A stretch of 64,000 bases of DNA, taken from NCBI GenBank assembly GCA_030867875.1, contig JAOWCC010000936.1, positions 73,751,032-73,815,031 on the forward strand. Reading direction: 5' to 3'. Below are positions 23,036 through 33,549 of the stretch, piece by piece (within the stretch, counting starts at the first letter, position 1; each line of letters begins with the position of its first letter). The notes beneath the pieces are model-generated. The model saw nothing but the letters and a program-made list of their open reading frames with translations, did not search any database and had not been told where the DNA came from. The stretch comes from Actinernus sp. WN-2022. Its lineage: Eukaryota > Cnidaria > Anthozoa > Actiniaria > Actinernidae. The position numbers and the translations under genes are program-made.

Positions 23036-24488
23036 CCGGCGTGTCTAAAACGCAGGTAACGGGTAACGGGTAGCGGGTAACGGGTAGCGGGTAGCGGGTA
23101 GCGGGTAACGGGTAGCGGGTAACGGGTAGCGGGTAACGGGTAGCGGGTAGCGGGTAACGGGTAACGGGTAGCGGGTAACGGGTAGCGGGTAGCGGGTAAC
23201 GGATAGATGAAGGTTTTTTTTTTGTACAAAAATATTATCTGGCACCCGTTTACGGTGTGCCACACAGGTACCCCAGGCTCATTATGCGTAAAACGGTTAT
23301 TTCCCGGATATTTGAAATTACAATAAATGTATGGAGTTTTAGCTCGCATGCCCGTTGGCTCTAAAATAAATTTTAATAAATCGTCAAAATATTCTTACCT
23401 GTCTCTTGTGTATTTCTTTCAGTTTCTGTGAAGTTTCAAGCCATTCCGTTCAATATTGAGTGAGTTACAGGAATTTTCCTTCCCTTAGTATATTTATTGG
23501 GAAGGTAGCAAACTCTTGGCCGATCAGCCGCTCGAATTCGCATAAAAATCTCGTACATCGCCAAAATTCCTTCAAATAACGGTTGCCCAAACAGAAGTCC
23601 TTCACCACATTCAGCTTCCCTTTCACTGGTTTACTTCGAGTTTCGCGGATGTTCTTGTCCATCTGTCCTGCAACGGGCTCAGACCTCAAACATATATATC
23701 AATGTTTTGTTTATTTTTAGTGTAGAAAGCGGCTCTAATACCTTAAAATAGACGAAAAGATTAAATAAAAATAAGAAAAGAGAAAAAGAAGTAAAAAAAA
23801 ACTTGACCACTAGACCGCTTGTTGAAATGTCATTTTAAAAATAAGGTACATGTATATATGTTTGAGGTCTGAGCCCGTTGCAGGACATCCGCGAAACTCG
23901 AAAACTGCAAACTACGTGGCATTTTTCTCCCGTTAAAGTAAACCAGTGAAAGGGAAGCTGAGTGTGGTGAAGGACCTGTGTTTGGGCAACCGTTATTTGA
24001 AGGAATTTTGGCGATGTACGGGATTTTTATGCGAATTCGAGCGGCTGATCGGCCTAGAGTTTGCTACCTTCCCAATAATTATACTAAGGGAAGGAAAATT
24101 CCTGTAACTCACTCAATATTGAACGGAATTGAATGGCTTGAAACTTCACAGAAACTGAAAGAAATACACAAGAGACAGGTAAGAATATTTTGACGATTTA
24201 TTGAAATTTATTTTAGAGCAAACGGGCATGCGAGCTAAAACTCCATACATTTATTGTAATTTCAAATATCCGGGAAATAACCGTTTTACGCATAATGAGC
24301 CTGGGGTACCATATAACATTTTTGTACAAAAAAAAAAACCTTCATCTATCCGTTACCCGCTACCCGCTACCCGTTACCCGCTACCCGCTACCCGTTACCC
24401 GCTACCCGCTACCCGTTACCCGTTACCCGTTACCCGCTACCCGTTACCCGTTACCCGCTACCCGTTACCTGCGTTTTAGACACGCCGG
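23036..24488. mobile_element. foldback element with GGGTARC arrays and 8-bp target duplication
   Basis: Two arms of about 650 bp are near-identical inverted copies around a loop of roughly 165 bp (about 23697-23860). Each terminus is CCGGCGTGTCTAAAACGC, flanked by AGCGCTAG at 23028-23035 and 24489-24496. Behind each end is an array of the 7-mers GGGTAAC and GGGTAGC (23055-23205 and, inverted, 24349-24471). The rest of each arm can be read as an open frame with KGKL, VVKD, LGNRYLKEFW and CEFERLIG, conserved between the arms. I do not recognise it. An 8-bp duplication is typical of hAT elements, but the ends do not clearly fit. Confidence 0.85.
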
Positions 24489-24496
24489 AGCGCTAG

Positions 24497-25549
24497 CAAC
24501 CCTTGGGCTTCTGTTAAACCCAGGCGTGAACTGCCTTCGACGTTTCTAGTGATGCATTTTGTACACTCTAAGTGCACTGATGTTGTATATTTGCTGTCTC
24601 TTTTTCGGTTCCATTATATTCCCACCAAATTAATTGTTGTTAAAAGGTACAAAGATAAAAAGCACTTTCATAGATTCATGGCCGGCGGACATGAAAGAAG
24701 AGTGCGGTTTAACAAGCTTTTCAAGGGCGCGGGAACTGTTCGCGTCTCGGGACAGATAATCCCGAAAGGAGTCGCAGAAATGTCCGTGCATATTTCAACG
24801 TCACAAGTAAGAGTATTGTAAAGCAACCCAATATCGAGTATGGCTTTTTTATCGGTTTGAGTATCGCGTTCAGGACAACCTCCTTTTTTGAGCTGACAGG
24901 GTCGCGAACGAGTTTTTCACTGCAATTTTAGCGACCTTGAGCATACGACCGAAGAGGACTGGCACTAAAACGCCGTCTGTGACGTCGAACATCTTCGAGA
25001 AACTTTTGTGATGTTTAATAAAACAATATTGATTTACCGCAATTCTTTTGAGAAAATGTTTATTTGGTTCATTTCCTTTTGATTTAATGATGCGTATTCA
25101 TACAAAAGAAACTGAGAGCAGTACTCTTCACAGCTGCAATCCCTAGGCGAGATTTTATCTAGTTTAGTTAGTTACGCAATCTTAGATCAATTAGGAGCGT
25201 AAAGGCCTCTGGGTACGAGATTGAGTCAACGCACACGTTCTGTTGGGAAAAACGAAATACTAAAATTTTCATATTCGAACGAGTATGCGGTAACTCATGT
25301 TGAACGAGAATGCTTCTGACGTTTAATAAAACAAAATTTGATTTACCGCTAGGCATATATATTTCATTGTTCTCGCAATTCTTTTGAGAAAATGTTATAT
25401 TTTTTTCATTTCCTTTTGATTTAATGGCTTTTATAATTATGAACCATTTCCTTTCCTTTGGGGGATTAAACATTTGAACGTTAGCCGGGATAGCAAGAAA
25501 ATTTAAAAAAATCAATTCGCATACAGATATGTTTTTCAGTGCTGCTCAG
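24497..25549. other. no gene assigned; local direct repeat
   Basis: A plus-strand frame at 24549-24821 (90 codons) contains RFMAGGHERRVRFNKLFKG but matches nothing I know. A segment around 25016-25092 (GTTTAATAAAACAA, GATTTACCGC, CAATTCTTTTGAGAAAATGT, TCATTTCCTTTTGATTTAAT) recurs in direct orientation around 25321-25425 with an insertion. Confidence 0.45.
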
Positions 25550-25877
25550 TTAGGCCTACGGCAAACGTCGAACTAGCCATGAACTTAATTCAGTCGAACC
25601 TATTAATTTTGAAATAGGCCCATGGATAGTACGACATTTGCCGCAATTGAGATCGACCTAATCAATAGGTACGAGTCCGGCATGAGGTTCGAGTAGCCAA
25701 GTCGGGAATTACGACTCTGGTGCGACTTTACGGCAAACGTCGTTCTTAACACGCGCCGAACTAAATTCATAAATTATGTAAAATAATAAATAAATCATGC
25801 AAATCGTATGGATTGTGCCCAAACCGTGAAAACAACATCTCCCCGATCTCACAAACACTGATCCCCCCCTGGTGAGC

Positions 25878-27693
25878 ATGCGCTGTACAAAGGCGATGGC
25901 GGCATATCGGAAGTCATTGCCGCATGACGCTCAGCCGGAAATGCGTAGTTCGTGCTTTAACGTCACAAAATACATTTGCCTTAAATGCGAAATGCCCATT
26001 TGTAATAAGTGCTCAGTATTCGAAAGTAATGAAGACGCGCCTGGATGGACTGCCGGCAGAAGCGTTGGCTATTGTGAATATTGCGATAGAGATCTCAAAA
26101 AAGGCGCGGGTCTACAAATGACTGAAGAGCAGAGAACCGGCGACTGTTGTTCCGACGAGAAAAACAGGTAAGAATAAGTTCAATTTATTTCTTTTGCTGT
26201 TAATAGTCGCATTTTCCTCGAGAAGAAATATTTTCCAATTAGGGGCCGACCATTTGACTTTTGAGGGGGGGGGGGGTGGGTGTTCTTGTCTGTGCTCGAT
26301 TTTTTTTTCTTTAGCAGTGTTGTTGCACGAATTTTTTTTTGCGAAAAAAGCGGAGCCAGAACAAAGCTTTTCCGCTTGCAGGATATTTTTTTTCGCCACC
26401 GTTGGCTTGCAGGTTATTTTTTTTCAAAAACACCCCCCCCCCCCCCCCCCCCTCAAAAGTCAAATGGTCGGCCCCTTAATTATCACAAGCGCTCAAAGCA
26501 AAATTTGCACGGAAGAATTTACGGAATGTTTTTGGTCCACTAGTTTGGTAAATGACCGTTTATGCAAAAATGATAGCACTATTTATTTAAACTCTAAAAT
26601 CGACAATGACTACTCCCTGTTTATTGTTATCGTCTTTGCAACAATAAACCAAGGCAAGAAACATAAATATTAAAATAATTCGTTTTTAAAATAATTGTGA
26701 AACTTTCTATTATGTTTCAGTTCAATACAAATGGAAAAGGAAATTGACAGCGACGAAATTGAGTCCCACGAAGTAGATAGTTTTAGCGCACCACCCAAAA
26801 AGAAAAAGAAGCGTGGAGCAAGGAGTAAATGGAACCAAGATCTGGTTGACGATGTTGACATAATCATCACCAATGAATACTACAAAAGAAAACTGATTTT
26901 CAGTTGTGAACACAAAAAATCAACAAAACGGTGAAGTTTACCAGAAAGTGCTACACGAATTGAGGAACAGAGCATTGAGGAGAGGGGATGATGTCCCTTT
27001 CACTGTCACCCAGCTGCGCTCCAAATTCAAGAAGTGCGTAGGTGCGTGCAAAAAAGTTGCACTCACTATCAAGACTGCAACTGGAGTGAAATGCTTCCAG
27101 GAAAATAAGGAGTATGGAGCGTGGTTTGACCGACTCTTTGAATTGGTTAAGACCCGAGATTCGTGCCAGCCTGATTTGGCAACAGAGCCTTCGGCCAACT
27201 TCACTAACGGTAACGATGAGGATGATGATGTGTCTGACACAACAAATGAAGTACCTACAAAGAAGCTGTTTGTCCCGATTAAGGCGGCAGCACCCAAAAA
27301 GAAGAAAAAAGATCAGCACAGAACTTGTTTGCCAAGCAGTCGATTTACTGAAAACGGTTGTATAGAGAATGACACTAGCAAAGATGTGATCACGTTCCTG
27401 AAAGAGGATATCGAGAAATCTCGAGCACATGAGCTAAAATTATTCCAATTAATGTTTCAAGATACTGTAGGCTCCAGCCATCCTTCGATCCGCACCAGGG
27501 GTACAGCCCATATGTGCCGACACTTCCAGGCACTAGCGTCGGCATGCCAAGTTACATGTATGGTGGGAAGTCAACATTAAGATCCGTGCCTGAACATTAC
27601 AGATTTTATCCTTCAACATCTACAGCCACAACCACATCACATCCCATGTCTGCACCCTCGAAATTATGGCTCTTACCAGGCTCCAGCAAATGA
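25878..27693 (+). pseudogene. Harbinger Myb/SANT-like accessory protein gene, two exons, frameshifted
   Basis: Exon 1 (25878-26167) has three CxxC pairs within CLKCEMPICNKC and YCEYC, a probable zinc-binding segment, and ends at a donor AACAG/GTAAGA. The acceptor TATGTTTCAG at 26720 joins it in frame to exon 2. Exon 2 starts with an acidic stretch, then a basic KKKKKKRG run and SKWNQDLVDDVDII, followed by EVYQKVLHELRNRAL and FTVTQLRSKFKKC, the trihelix/Myb-like fold used by Harbinger partner proteins for DNA binding. One frameshift lies near 26910, another near 27485. After the latter the frame continues GYSPYVPTLPG to a stop at 27691-27693. The frame break in the Myb-like domain makes it a pseudogene. 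Confidence 0.85.
26242..26475. mobile_element. Harbinger-type MITE in an intron of a Harbinger gene
   Basis: GGGGCCGACCATTTGACTTT (26242) and its inverted copy ending at 26475 are flanked by TTA at 26239-26241 and 26476-26478. Long G and C runs follow inside each end. 234 bp, non-coding. It lies in the intron at 26168-26720, so it entered a pre-existing Harbinger copy. Confidence 0.88.
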
Positions 27694-27788
27694 TAGCTGT
27701 GATGATAAAGATGGCGTTTACCATGATCTATAACGTAATGCTAGTTATCAAGCACTGTCATTTGATCATTTCTTTCTTCGATCATTCT

Positions 27789-27938
27789 AAAAGTTGATTG
27801 AATGCTAACCACCGTAAAATGCGAGTAGGAGCTGATGTTTTGAGCGTTAGCCCTTCGTCAGAGCTCCGACGAAGGGCTAATGCTCGAAACGTCAGCTGCT
27901 GCTCGCTTTGTACGGCGGTAAGTACACAATCAACTTTT
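27789..27938. repeat. 150-bp imperfect palindrome with a strong hairpin
   Basis: The core at 27830-27897 folds AGCGTTAGCCCTTCGTC against GACGAAGGGCTAATGCTC, and outer arms AAAAGTTGATTG and CAATCAACTTTT also pair. It sits just downstream of the Myb-like gene inside the Harbinger element. The words CTGATG and CGAAACGTC at the base of the stem recall hammerhead core positions, but the expected A after CTGATG is replaced by T. Confidence 0.75.
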
Positions 27939-28168
27939 AGTTTATTCAACCCATGTTTTCGTCCCAGACGACGTCAACCAACACTAGTTTTACAGATACT
28001 ATGGATCCACAGTATTTACAACATAATACCAAGCATTAATTAGTTTACGGGAACTTTAATTGTGTTACTTAAGGAAGTTTTGTTTGTACATAACAAAAAT
28101 AAAGAAGTACTAGCAACGTGCTTGAAATTTATTGCGTGTGTTATTAGTTTAATATTGTCCCAAACATT

Positions 28169-29230
28169 CTAGGGCGGGGTTGCACACCCCTTATACCTCC
28201 GAGGGTTATGTTGGGCTTTTGTTTTAGACAACAAGTCAGCTAATGGACACCATGCAGCTCCTTGTTTTTCCAACCAGAGTTTATCAGTAATAACATCTCT
28301 TGTGAGGCGGGTCCAAGCATCTGTATCAGAGATCTTTTCACAAGCTCTCATATGGAGAAGTTCCCTTATTGTAGCCCTGTCACGCCTTTTTCTCGTTGCT
28401 GGATCGGTTGTCAAATCCAGGTTCTTTGGCATTGTGTCACTTTTATCAATGCAAACATTATGTAAAACAATGCAAGCAAGGGCTGCTGTCTTAGTTTTCT
28501 CAGGGTTACATTCAGAGCGTCTAAGGAGAACCCGCCACCTCCCCTTCAGTTGGCCATAAGCACCCTCCGTTACCATCCTGGCTCGGCTCAATCGATAGTT
28601 GAACTATCTCTGTTTGGGCGTAAGATTGGCGTTCGTGTATGGCTTCATTAACCAGGTTTGTAAAGGAAAGGCGGCATCACCAAGTACGTGTGCCAGGGGT
28701 GGCACACGTACCCCACACACTTCCTTGCCAATGTTAGGGAGATATCCCTTGTTTGTAATTTGACTCCAGAGATCAGTGGAATGGAATATCACTGAGTCGT
28801 GCGAGTTTCCGGGAAAACCACAGCTATACCCCAAACAAATCGATATTTAGAATCCACCATACCCATCAATACTATTGAAAACAATTCTTAAAATTGTGAT
28901 ATTCTTTGCATGACTCAAGTCCACCAGGGGGGCATTTGATTGAAATGTGACATCCATCAACTGCTGCCCAACAGCACGGAAATTGCCACACCACCTCCAT
29001 ATCCAGGATTTTACTTCTAAACTCTTCTTCTGACTTGGGCATGTGTTTCATAACCGCATCTTGCCACAAGCACTGGACGACTGCGCTTGACACCTCGCTC
29101 ACGATGTATCCGACAGTCCTCTCTCCGATCCCTGCCATCTCCGCTATAGTATAGTAGTAATCACCTCTTCCTAGTCGATATAAGCAAATAGCTAATCTGA
29201 ATTCCGGTGAGATTGGGTCTTCGGTGATCG
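28169..29230 (-). pseudogene. PIF/Harbinger DDE transposase, broken
   Basis: Minus-strand coding from about 29230 reads PEFRLAICLYRLGRGDYYYT then IAEMAGIGERTVGYIVSEV, a helix-turn-helix region. The first catalytic Asp lies in CCWAAVDGCHI, the second in VLGDAAFPLQTW, and the catalytic Glu in MVTEGAYGQLKGRW, giving the D-D-E order of this nuclease family. The protein ends near 28169. Two frameshifts flank the FSIVLMGMVDSKYRFVWG segment (about 28875 and 28820), and one in-frame stop follows TPKQR at 28604-28606. Expected function is cutting and joining the 25553/29415 ends. This copy cannot make intact enzyme. An upstream exon may be missing. Confidence 0.9.
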
Positions 29231-29499
29231 TGTCGGCGAAAAGTGAAATGTGCTAGGACACGTGTTAGTTCCCGTGATTTAATTAGGTGCAAGTGCATGA
29301 ATTAAGATCGACATATGTTCGACGTTTGCTGCCACGTCGGCCCTAAGTCGATCTTCTACCGAACCTATTTTTTAATAGGATCGGCGCGACTTAAGTTCGA
29401 CGTTTGCCGTAGGCCTTACTAAATCTTTCACATCTTCGGCGGAACATGATTTGTTAACTCTAGATTGAGTAGCTTACAGAGTAGTCGAACTGGTAATAA

Positions 29500-29775
29500 G
29501 TGATTGCTTTGGTTTTGTGTTTGCTTAGCTTTTCTATTGGCTGTGAAAAATGTTTTTTAATTATCAGCCAATCAAGTTCTAAACTAAAACCAAACATTAG
29601 TTTTGGTCCGTCAATTGCTCTCGTATTTGATTGGTTAGCTATCCATGATTGCGTTTACTTTGCCTCGTGATTGGTTGAAGAAAAAACAATCGTGAATTAC
29701 TTCAGTTCGTGATTGGCTCATTACGTTTTTACTTGCTTCAGTGATTGGCTCACTGGTTTTGGTTTTACGACATTC
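29500..29775. promoter_or_regulatory. cluster of CCAAT/ATTGG boxes
   Basis: Six ATTGG or CCAAT words occur in about 260 bp (TATTGGCTGTG, AGCCAATCA, TGATTGGTTAG, TGATTGGTTGA, TGATTGGCTCA twice). These match NF-Y-type sites. No gene start is recognisable next to them, so regulatory use is speculative. They could be part of a decayed repeat. Confidence 0.35.
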
Positions 29776-29807
29776 AATTGAAACGGCTTTTGATATCAAT
29801 ATATATA

Positions 29808-30015
29808 GAGCAGATTTCGTCATGAGTGGGACAAACTACATGCAGCACTGACTACAGCATGCACGGTTACCGTATGGCATGCCATGACGTTGATATGGTT
29901 TCCCATTGTCTATTTTGTCCTGCTGATCCAATCAAATTACAGAAATACGGTACAGCACGGGTACAGCACGGTTTTGGACATGCCGTAGTTTGTCCCACTA
30001 ATGCGCAATCTGCTC
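29808..30015. mobile_element. TA-duplicating MITE, copy 1
   Basis: Ends are GAGCAGATTTCGTCATGAG and inverted ATGCGCAATCTGCTC, flanked by TA. The inner part has CAGCACGGTT/ACCGT words and a GGGACAAACTAC inverted repeat. 208 bp, non-coding. The same family recurs at 63781-63943. Confidence 0.85.
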
Positions 30016-30017
30016 TA

Positions 30018-32134
30018 TGGCTTCCGCAAGCCACCACTGCGAAATACGGTAATTATTTTCGGTGGTCTTTCACCCATCCTAAGCCTATATTTTAGAAAGA
30101 ACATTTAAAAAATGCAACATGAAAGGTACTGTGGACTTTAATAATCTTGACAAGTTTGAATAATGACGAAATTAAACGATTTGGCAATGGGGTGAAATAT
30201 GAGAACATGAAAACGAGGCTGAGCAGTTCTGATATGAGGTTGAGGTGAGAACATCGCACCAGAATGTTTATGCAAGGAAATAAAACTTCACATGATACCT
30301 TTTTAAAGTTTTCCCTTCTGCACACTAGTTGTTTTTGTTACATACTTGGTTATGAAAAAGGCAGAAAACTTTTTTTTTCTCGAATAGGTGATAACGCCGA
30401 ACCAAAAGTAACATATATACATTCAATATGGGGCTAATAACACGGCAACTGAACAATTTTGAGTTGAGAATCGCAATAATAATGTAAAACGTTTTGTATT
30501 GATTACTAGTACTGTTGGTTTTCCTATAGGCTCAGGCAATCATACGCCCTCTTCCTCGGGCTAGTTGTTTTCAGTACATTTTATGTAATGCGTGGTAAGG
30601 TTTTGTGTTTCTCGTTGAGCATTTAAAGACAAACATTGCTGCTAATCTGATGACGGTTGTTTGAGAGTGCTTGATCAGGATCTCTATTCTGTGACGTCCT
30701 TGTGCACCGATTGAGCTTAAAAATAACCCCTTTTAAATAATTACTCTGTTTCGAAAACATGTAAAGGCATAGGGTTAGTTTGAAAACAGTGGGTTGTGAA
30801 AATGTCTGAATCTTGGAAAGCAAGTCCGGTCTTGCTGATGTTGACTGATGTTTCGAGCGGCAACCCTGTGTTGTTGCAGCGAAAGAAACTCGTATCATAA
30901 TCCCAGTGCTTACCTCTTAAATTTTCTTTCAGCCATTGAAACATCCCCGCAAGCCCATACAGAAGCTCTTTGTCGTAAGTTGTGGACCAATATCGACGTC
31001 GCAGACGCCCTACCGGTCGTAACTGTCGTATTTTAAAGCTGGGAGCTCTTTATTTGATGTTCCCGACACCGTAAACTCAGAACACTTTAAAGAAATTATA
31101 CTGCCTTTGGATTTCTTTGGTTGATCAGTCTACGAAGGTCTCTAAACTGTTGCTTTTAACGAAGTTCTTCTTCCTATTTCGTGTATATCCAGAAAATACT
31201 GAATCACCATTAGTATGACGTAATGGTAATCAAGAGAGTCCTTGTTGTGATCTGTAAATGCAAATTTTGCTACTGAACGCCAAACATATCACTTATTAAT
31301 TTTGGAAAAGCTTTATGACGAACTAAGAGCACTTTTCTATGTAAGAGCTTAATATTGTTGACAAGCTCTCAAGATTTATTGCACATTAGGGTGTATACAC
31401 TTGGAGGCAGGAGCCTAATACGGAAATCATTAATATTAATTTGATCAATCCAATTTATGAATTTAGAAACCCCCTTTGGAACAAACAAATGGACATCAAC
31501 TTATTCAAACCATAACAAAATTAAGTCGCAGATTTGGTCTTTTAAGAAGGTGCGTACTGCAGAAAAAGTCAGTTAATTGAAAGCTTCACTGTAGCAGGAC
31601 GCATTGAACAGAGAATACAGCTTATTTGAAAAACACAACAGCGGTGAAGTCTTCATAGCTGGAAAGGTGAAGCTACTCAAGACTAAGTTATTTCTCTGGA
31701 AGTGAGCAAATTTCTGAGAAAAACAATACTCTTTCTGATAACACACAAGAGTGGTAATTTGCGTCACTACGGAGGTTTTATCATTTTATCCAAGTTGAAT
31801 CTATTTGGAACAGGAAAGTGGTAGAACGTTGAACAGTACTTAGGAAAACTTACGCGACAGAAGTTACTTGACAATTCAAGCTTCATTTGATAAACTATCA
31901 AGTACTTTCTATTACAAATACACATCAGTAAGGGAACAGACATCTGTACACGCGGACGTTTTGTTGTTTTCGTTTAGTCTGAAGGATTCACGATTTGGCT
32001 GGGCTCGTTAGGAGACACATCTGGTTTCCGTGTTAAGTTGTGTTACGTCACGAACATACGGAAGCCATTCCCCGGAAAACTACTCAGTGCTTTAGAATTT
32101 GTTTCTGATCGAAGTCAGGCGAAAGAAAACAAGG
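30018..32134. other. upstream region of the receptor gene, no feature assigned
   Basis: No recognisable gene or element. A possible acceptor TTTTCTTTCAG before 30943 opens a short frame, but nothing familiar is encoded. I see no convincing TATA box or initiator immediately upstream of 32135. Confidence 0.4.
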
Positions 32135-33253
32135 ATGAATTCCACTTGGAACAGCACCAGCTCGTCCTACCACACCTCGACGGAGTCTTACATGATTCTT
32201 AGCGTGATTTGTATCGTTTCCTACGTCATCATCGTCATAGCGGCGGGAATTGGCAACACCCTTGTCTGCGTTGCATTCTGTTTGGGTCCAGTACTCCGAA
32301 AGTCGCCTACAAATTATTTCATTCTTTCTCTCGCCATTTCTGACCTCATTACAGCTACACTCTGCATACCATTTGATGTTGAGCAAATGCTGGTTAATTG
32401 GGAATGGAGTCACGGACCTTTCATGTGCAGCTTATGGACCACGGTTTATCTCATTGCAGTTCCATCGTCGATCCTGAGCCTGCTAGCTGTTAGCGTTGAT
32501 CGCTATAAGGCGCTCAGCGACCCGCTCAACCGGTTTCGGCAAACAAGATTCATGACTCGTAAGAGAGCATGCGTCGTTATCGTTACCTTGTGGGTGTATT
32601 CCTTTCTGTTTGCAATCATGCCGGAACTGGGGTGGAAACGCTACCCTGAGAATATCATTGGAAACGCTTGTGTGTTCAACACGACTACGAGTTACTTCGT
32701 ACTTACCTCACTACTTAACTTCGCGTTCCCCGTTTTGATAATGTGCATGTTATATTTGAGAATCTACCGAATTGCTCGAACTATCAAATCTGCGCCACGC
32801 CTGGTTAACAAATCTTCTTCCATTGACCATGCGCATGACGCTAACCAAGAAAGGGATCAAAAGCGGTTTCATAAAACAGTCAAGACGACAAAGAACATTC
32901 TAGTGGTCGTGTGTACATTCTTCTTCTGCTGGATGCCGTACATAACACTTAGTTTCGTGACTCTCTTCTGTCTTCCCTGTTACTTCGCCGCGCCGCAGCT
33001 GCAGACGATCTTTCTAATCCTCGGTTATTCGAACTCTGCTATGAACCCGTACTTGTACGCCTTCCGGAATAGAAAATTCCAGGAGACCTTTGTAAAGTTT
33101 GCGCGATCACTGCGCATGTTACGTAGTGACAAGTCATCATCACGCAGGAGCCAGACACACCCTACGACACCAACGAAGCTCTCCGACAGCCCGTTTGAAA
33201 CCCGGCCAGTGCAGCTCATGTCTTTTAAGTTTCAAGAAGATGCCTTAGAATAA
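32135..33253 (+). CDS. class A (rhodopsin-family) G protein-coupled receptor, orphan
   Basis: Intronless 372-residue membrane receptor. I chose the ATG at 32135; the frame is open upstream to about 32099 but without another ATG. Two NST glycosylation sites precede TM1. Landmarks: N41 (GN, TM1), D70 (LAISDL, TM2), C98 and C179 (disulfide), DRY at 122-124 (TM3), W153 (TM4), P199 (TM5), CWMP at 265-268 (TM6), NPYLY at 304-308 (TM7) and a helix-8 FRNRKF. The C-tail is rich in Ser/Thr. Position 3.32 appears to be Tyr105 and not Asp, so a classical amine ligand is unlikely. It should signal through heterotrimeric G proteins at the plasma membrane; the ligand is unknown. It stands alone among repeats, and all class A key motifs are intact. 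Confidence 0.93.
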   Translation: MNSTWNSTSSSYHTSTESYMILSVICIVSYVIIVIAAGIGNTLVCVAFCLGPVLRKSPTNYFILSLAISDLITATLCIPFDVEQMLVNWEWSHGPFMCSLWTTVYLIAVPSSILSLLAVSVDRYKALSDPLNRFRQTRFMTRKRACVVIVTLWVYSFLFAIMPELGWKRYPENIIGNACVFNTTTSYFVLTSLLNFAFPVLIMCMLYLRIYRIARTIKSAPRLVNKSSSIDHAHDANQERDQKRFHKTVKTTKNILVVVCTFFFCWMPYITLSFVTLFCLPCYFAAPQLQTIFLILGYSNSAMNPYLYAFRNRKFQETFVKFARSLRMLRSDKSSSRRSQTHPTTPTKLSDSPFETRPVQLMSFKFQEDALE

Positions 33254-33549
33254 AACAGCGTAACTGTTTAAACGGCGTAAAATAGCCTTGGAAAAGTCAA
33301 GTTAACCTCCTGTGGGATGTCGAGCGCCGGCCTATTGTGCGTGAGATCGTGAGATTTTATTGTCAGTCGGCAAAACAGAAAATCACGTATAGAGTCTTAT
33401 AATAACTGAGCACAAAATGCTGTACTTGTAAATACGTTCGATCGCGAACTCTGAATTTCTAAGGGGACCTGAAACAACCATAGGGGCTGATCAAAGCCAG
33501 GACCCGGCTAATCTACAGATCGAATTGGAATTTAGCAAACTACAATGGG

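Larger units (their letters stand above)
25553..29415. mobile_element. full-length PIF/Harbinger transposon, decayed
   Basis: Terminal inverted repeats GGCCTACGGCAAACGTCG (25553 onward) and its mirror ending at 29415 are flanked by TTA at 25550-25552 and 29416-29418, the TWA duplication typical of Harbinger elements. The 3863-bp element carries the expected gene pair facing tail to tail: a Myb/SANT-like protein on the plus strand (25878-27693) and a DDE transposase on the minus strand (28169-29230). Both reading frames are broken, so the copy could move only if supplied in trans. A Harbinger-type MITE sits in the first intron of the Myb-like gene. Confidence 0.93.

Noticed and set aside
23032..23349. 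Proteins rich in RYPLPAT repeats, also mirrored at 24201-24549
   Set aside because: They are translations of the GGGTARC array in two frames on both arms, not genes.
23055..24471. Interstitial telomere because of GGGTAAC/GGGTAGC 7-mers
   Set aside because: The unit is not TTAGGG, and the arrays are internal parts of a mobile foldback with a target duplication.
26194..26673. 159-codon plus-strand frame
   Set aside because: It runs through the poly-G and poly-C ends of a MITE in an intron and encodes no domain.
32099..32134. N-terminal extension of the receptor (12 residues)
   Set aside because: It depends on a non-ATG start; the first ATG in frame is at 32135 and gives a normal extracellular N-terminus with glycosylation sites.
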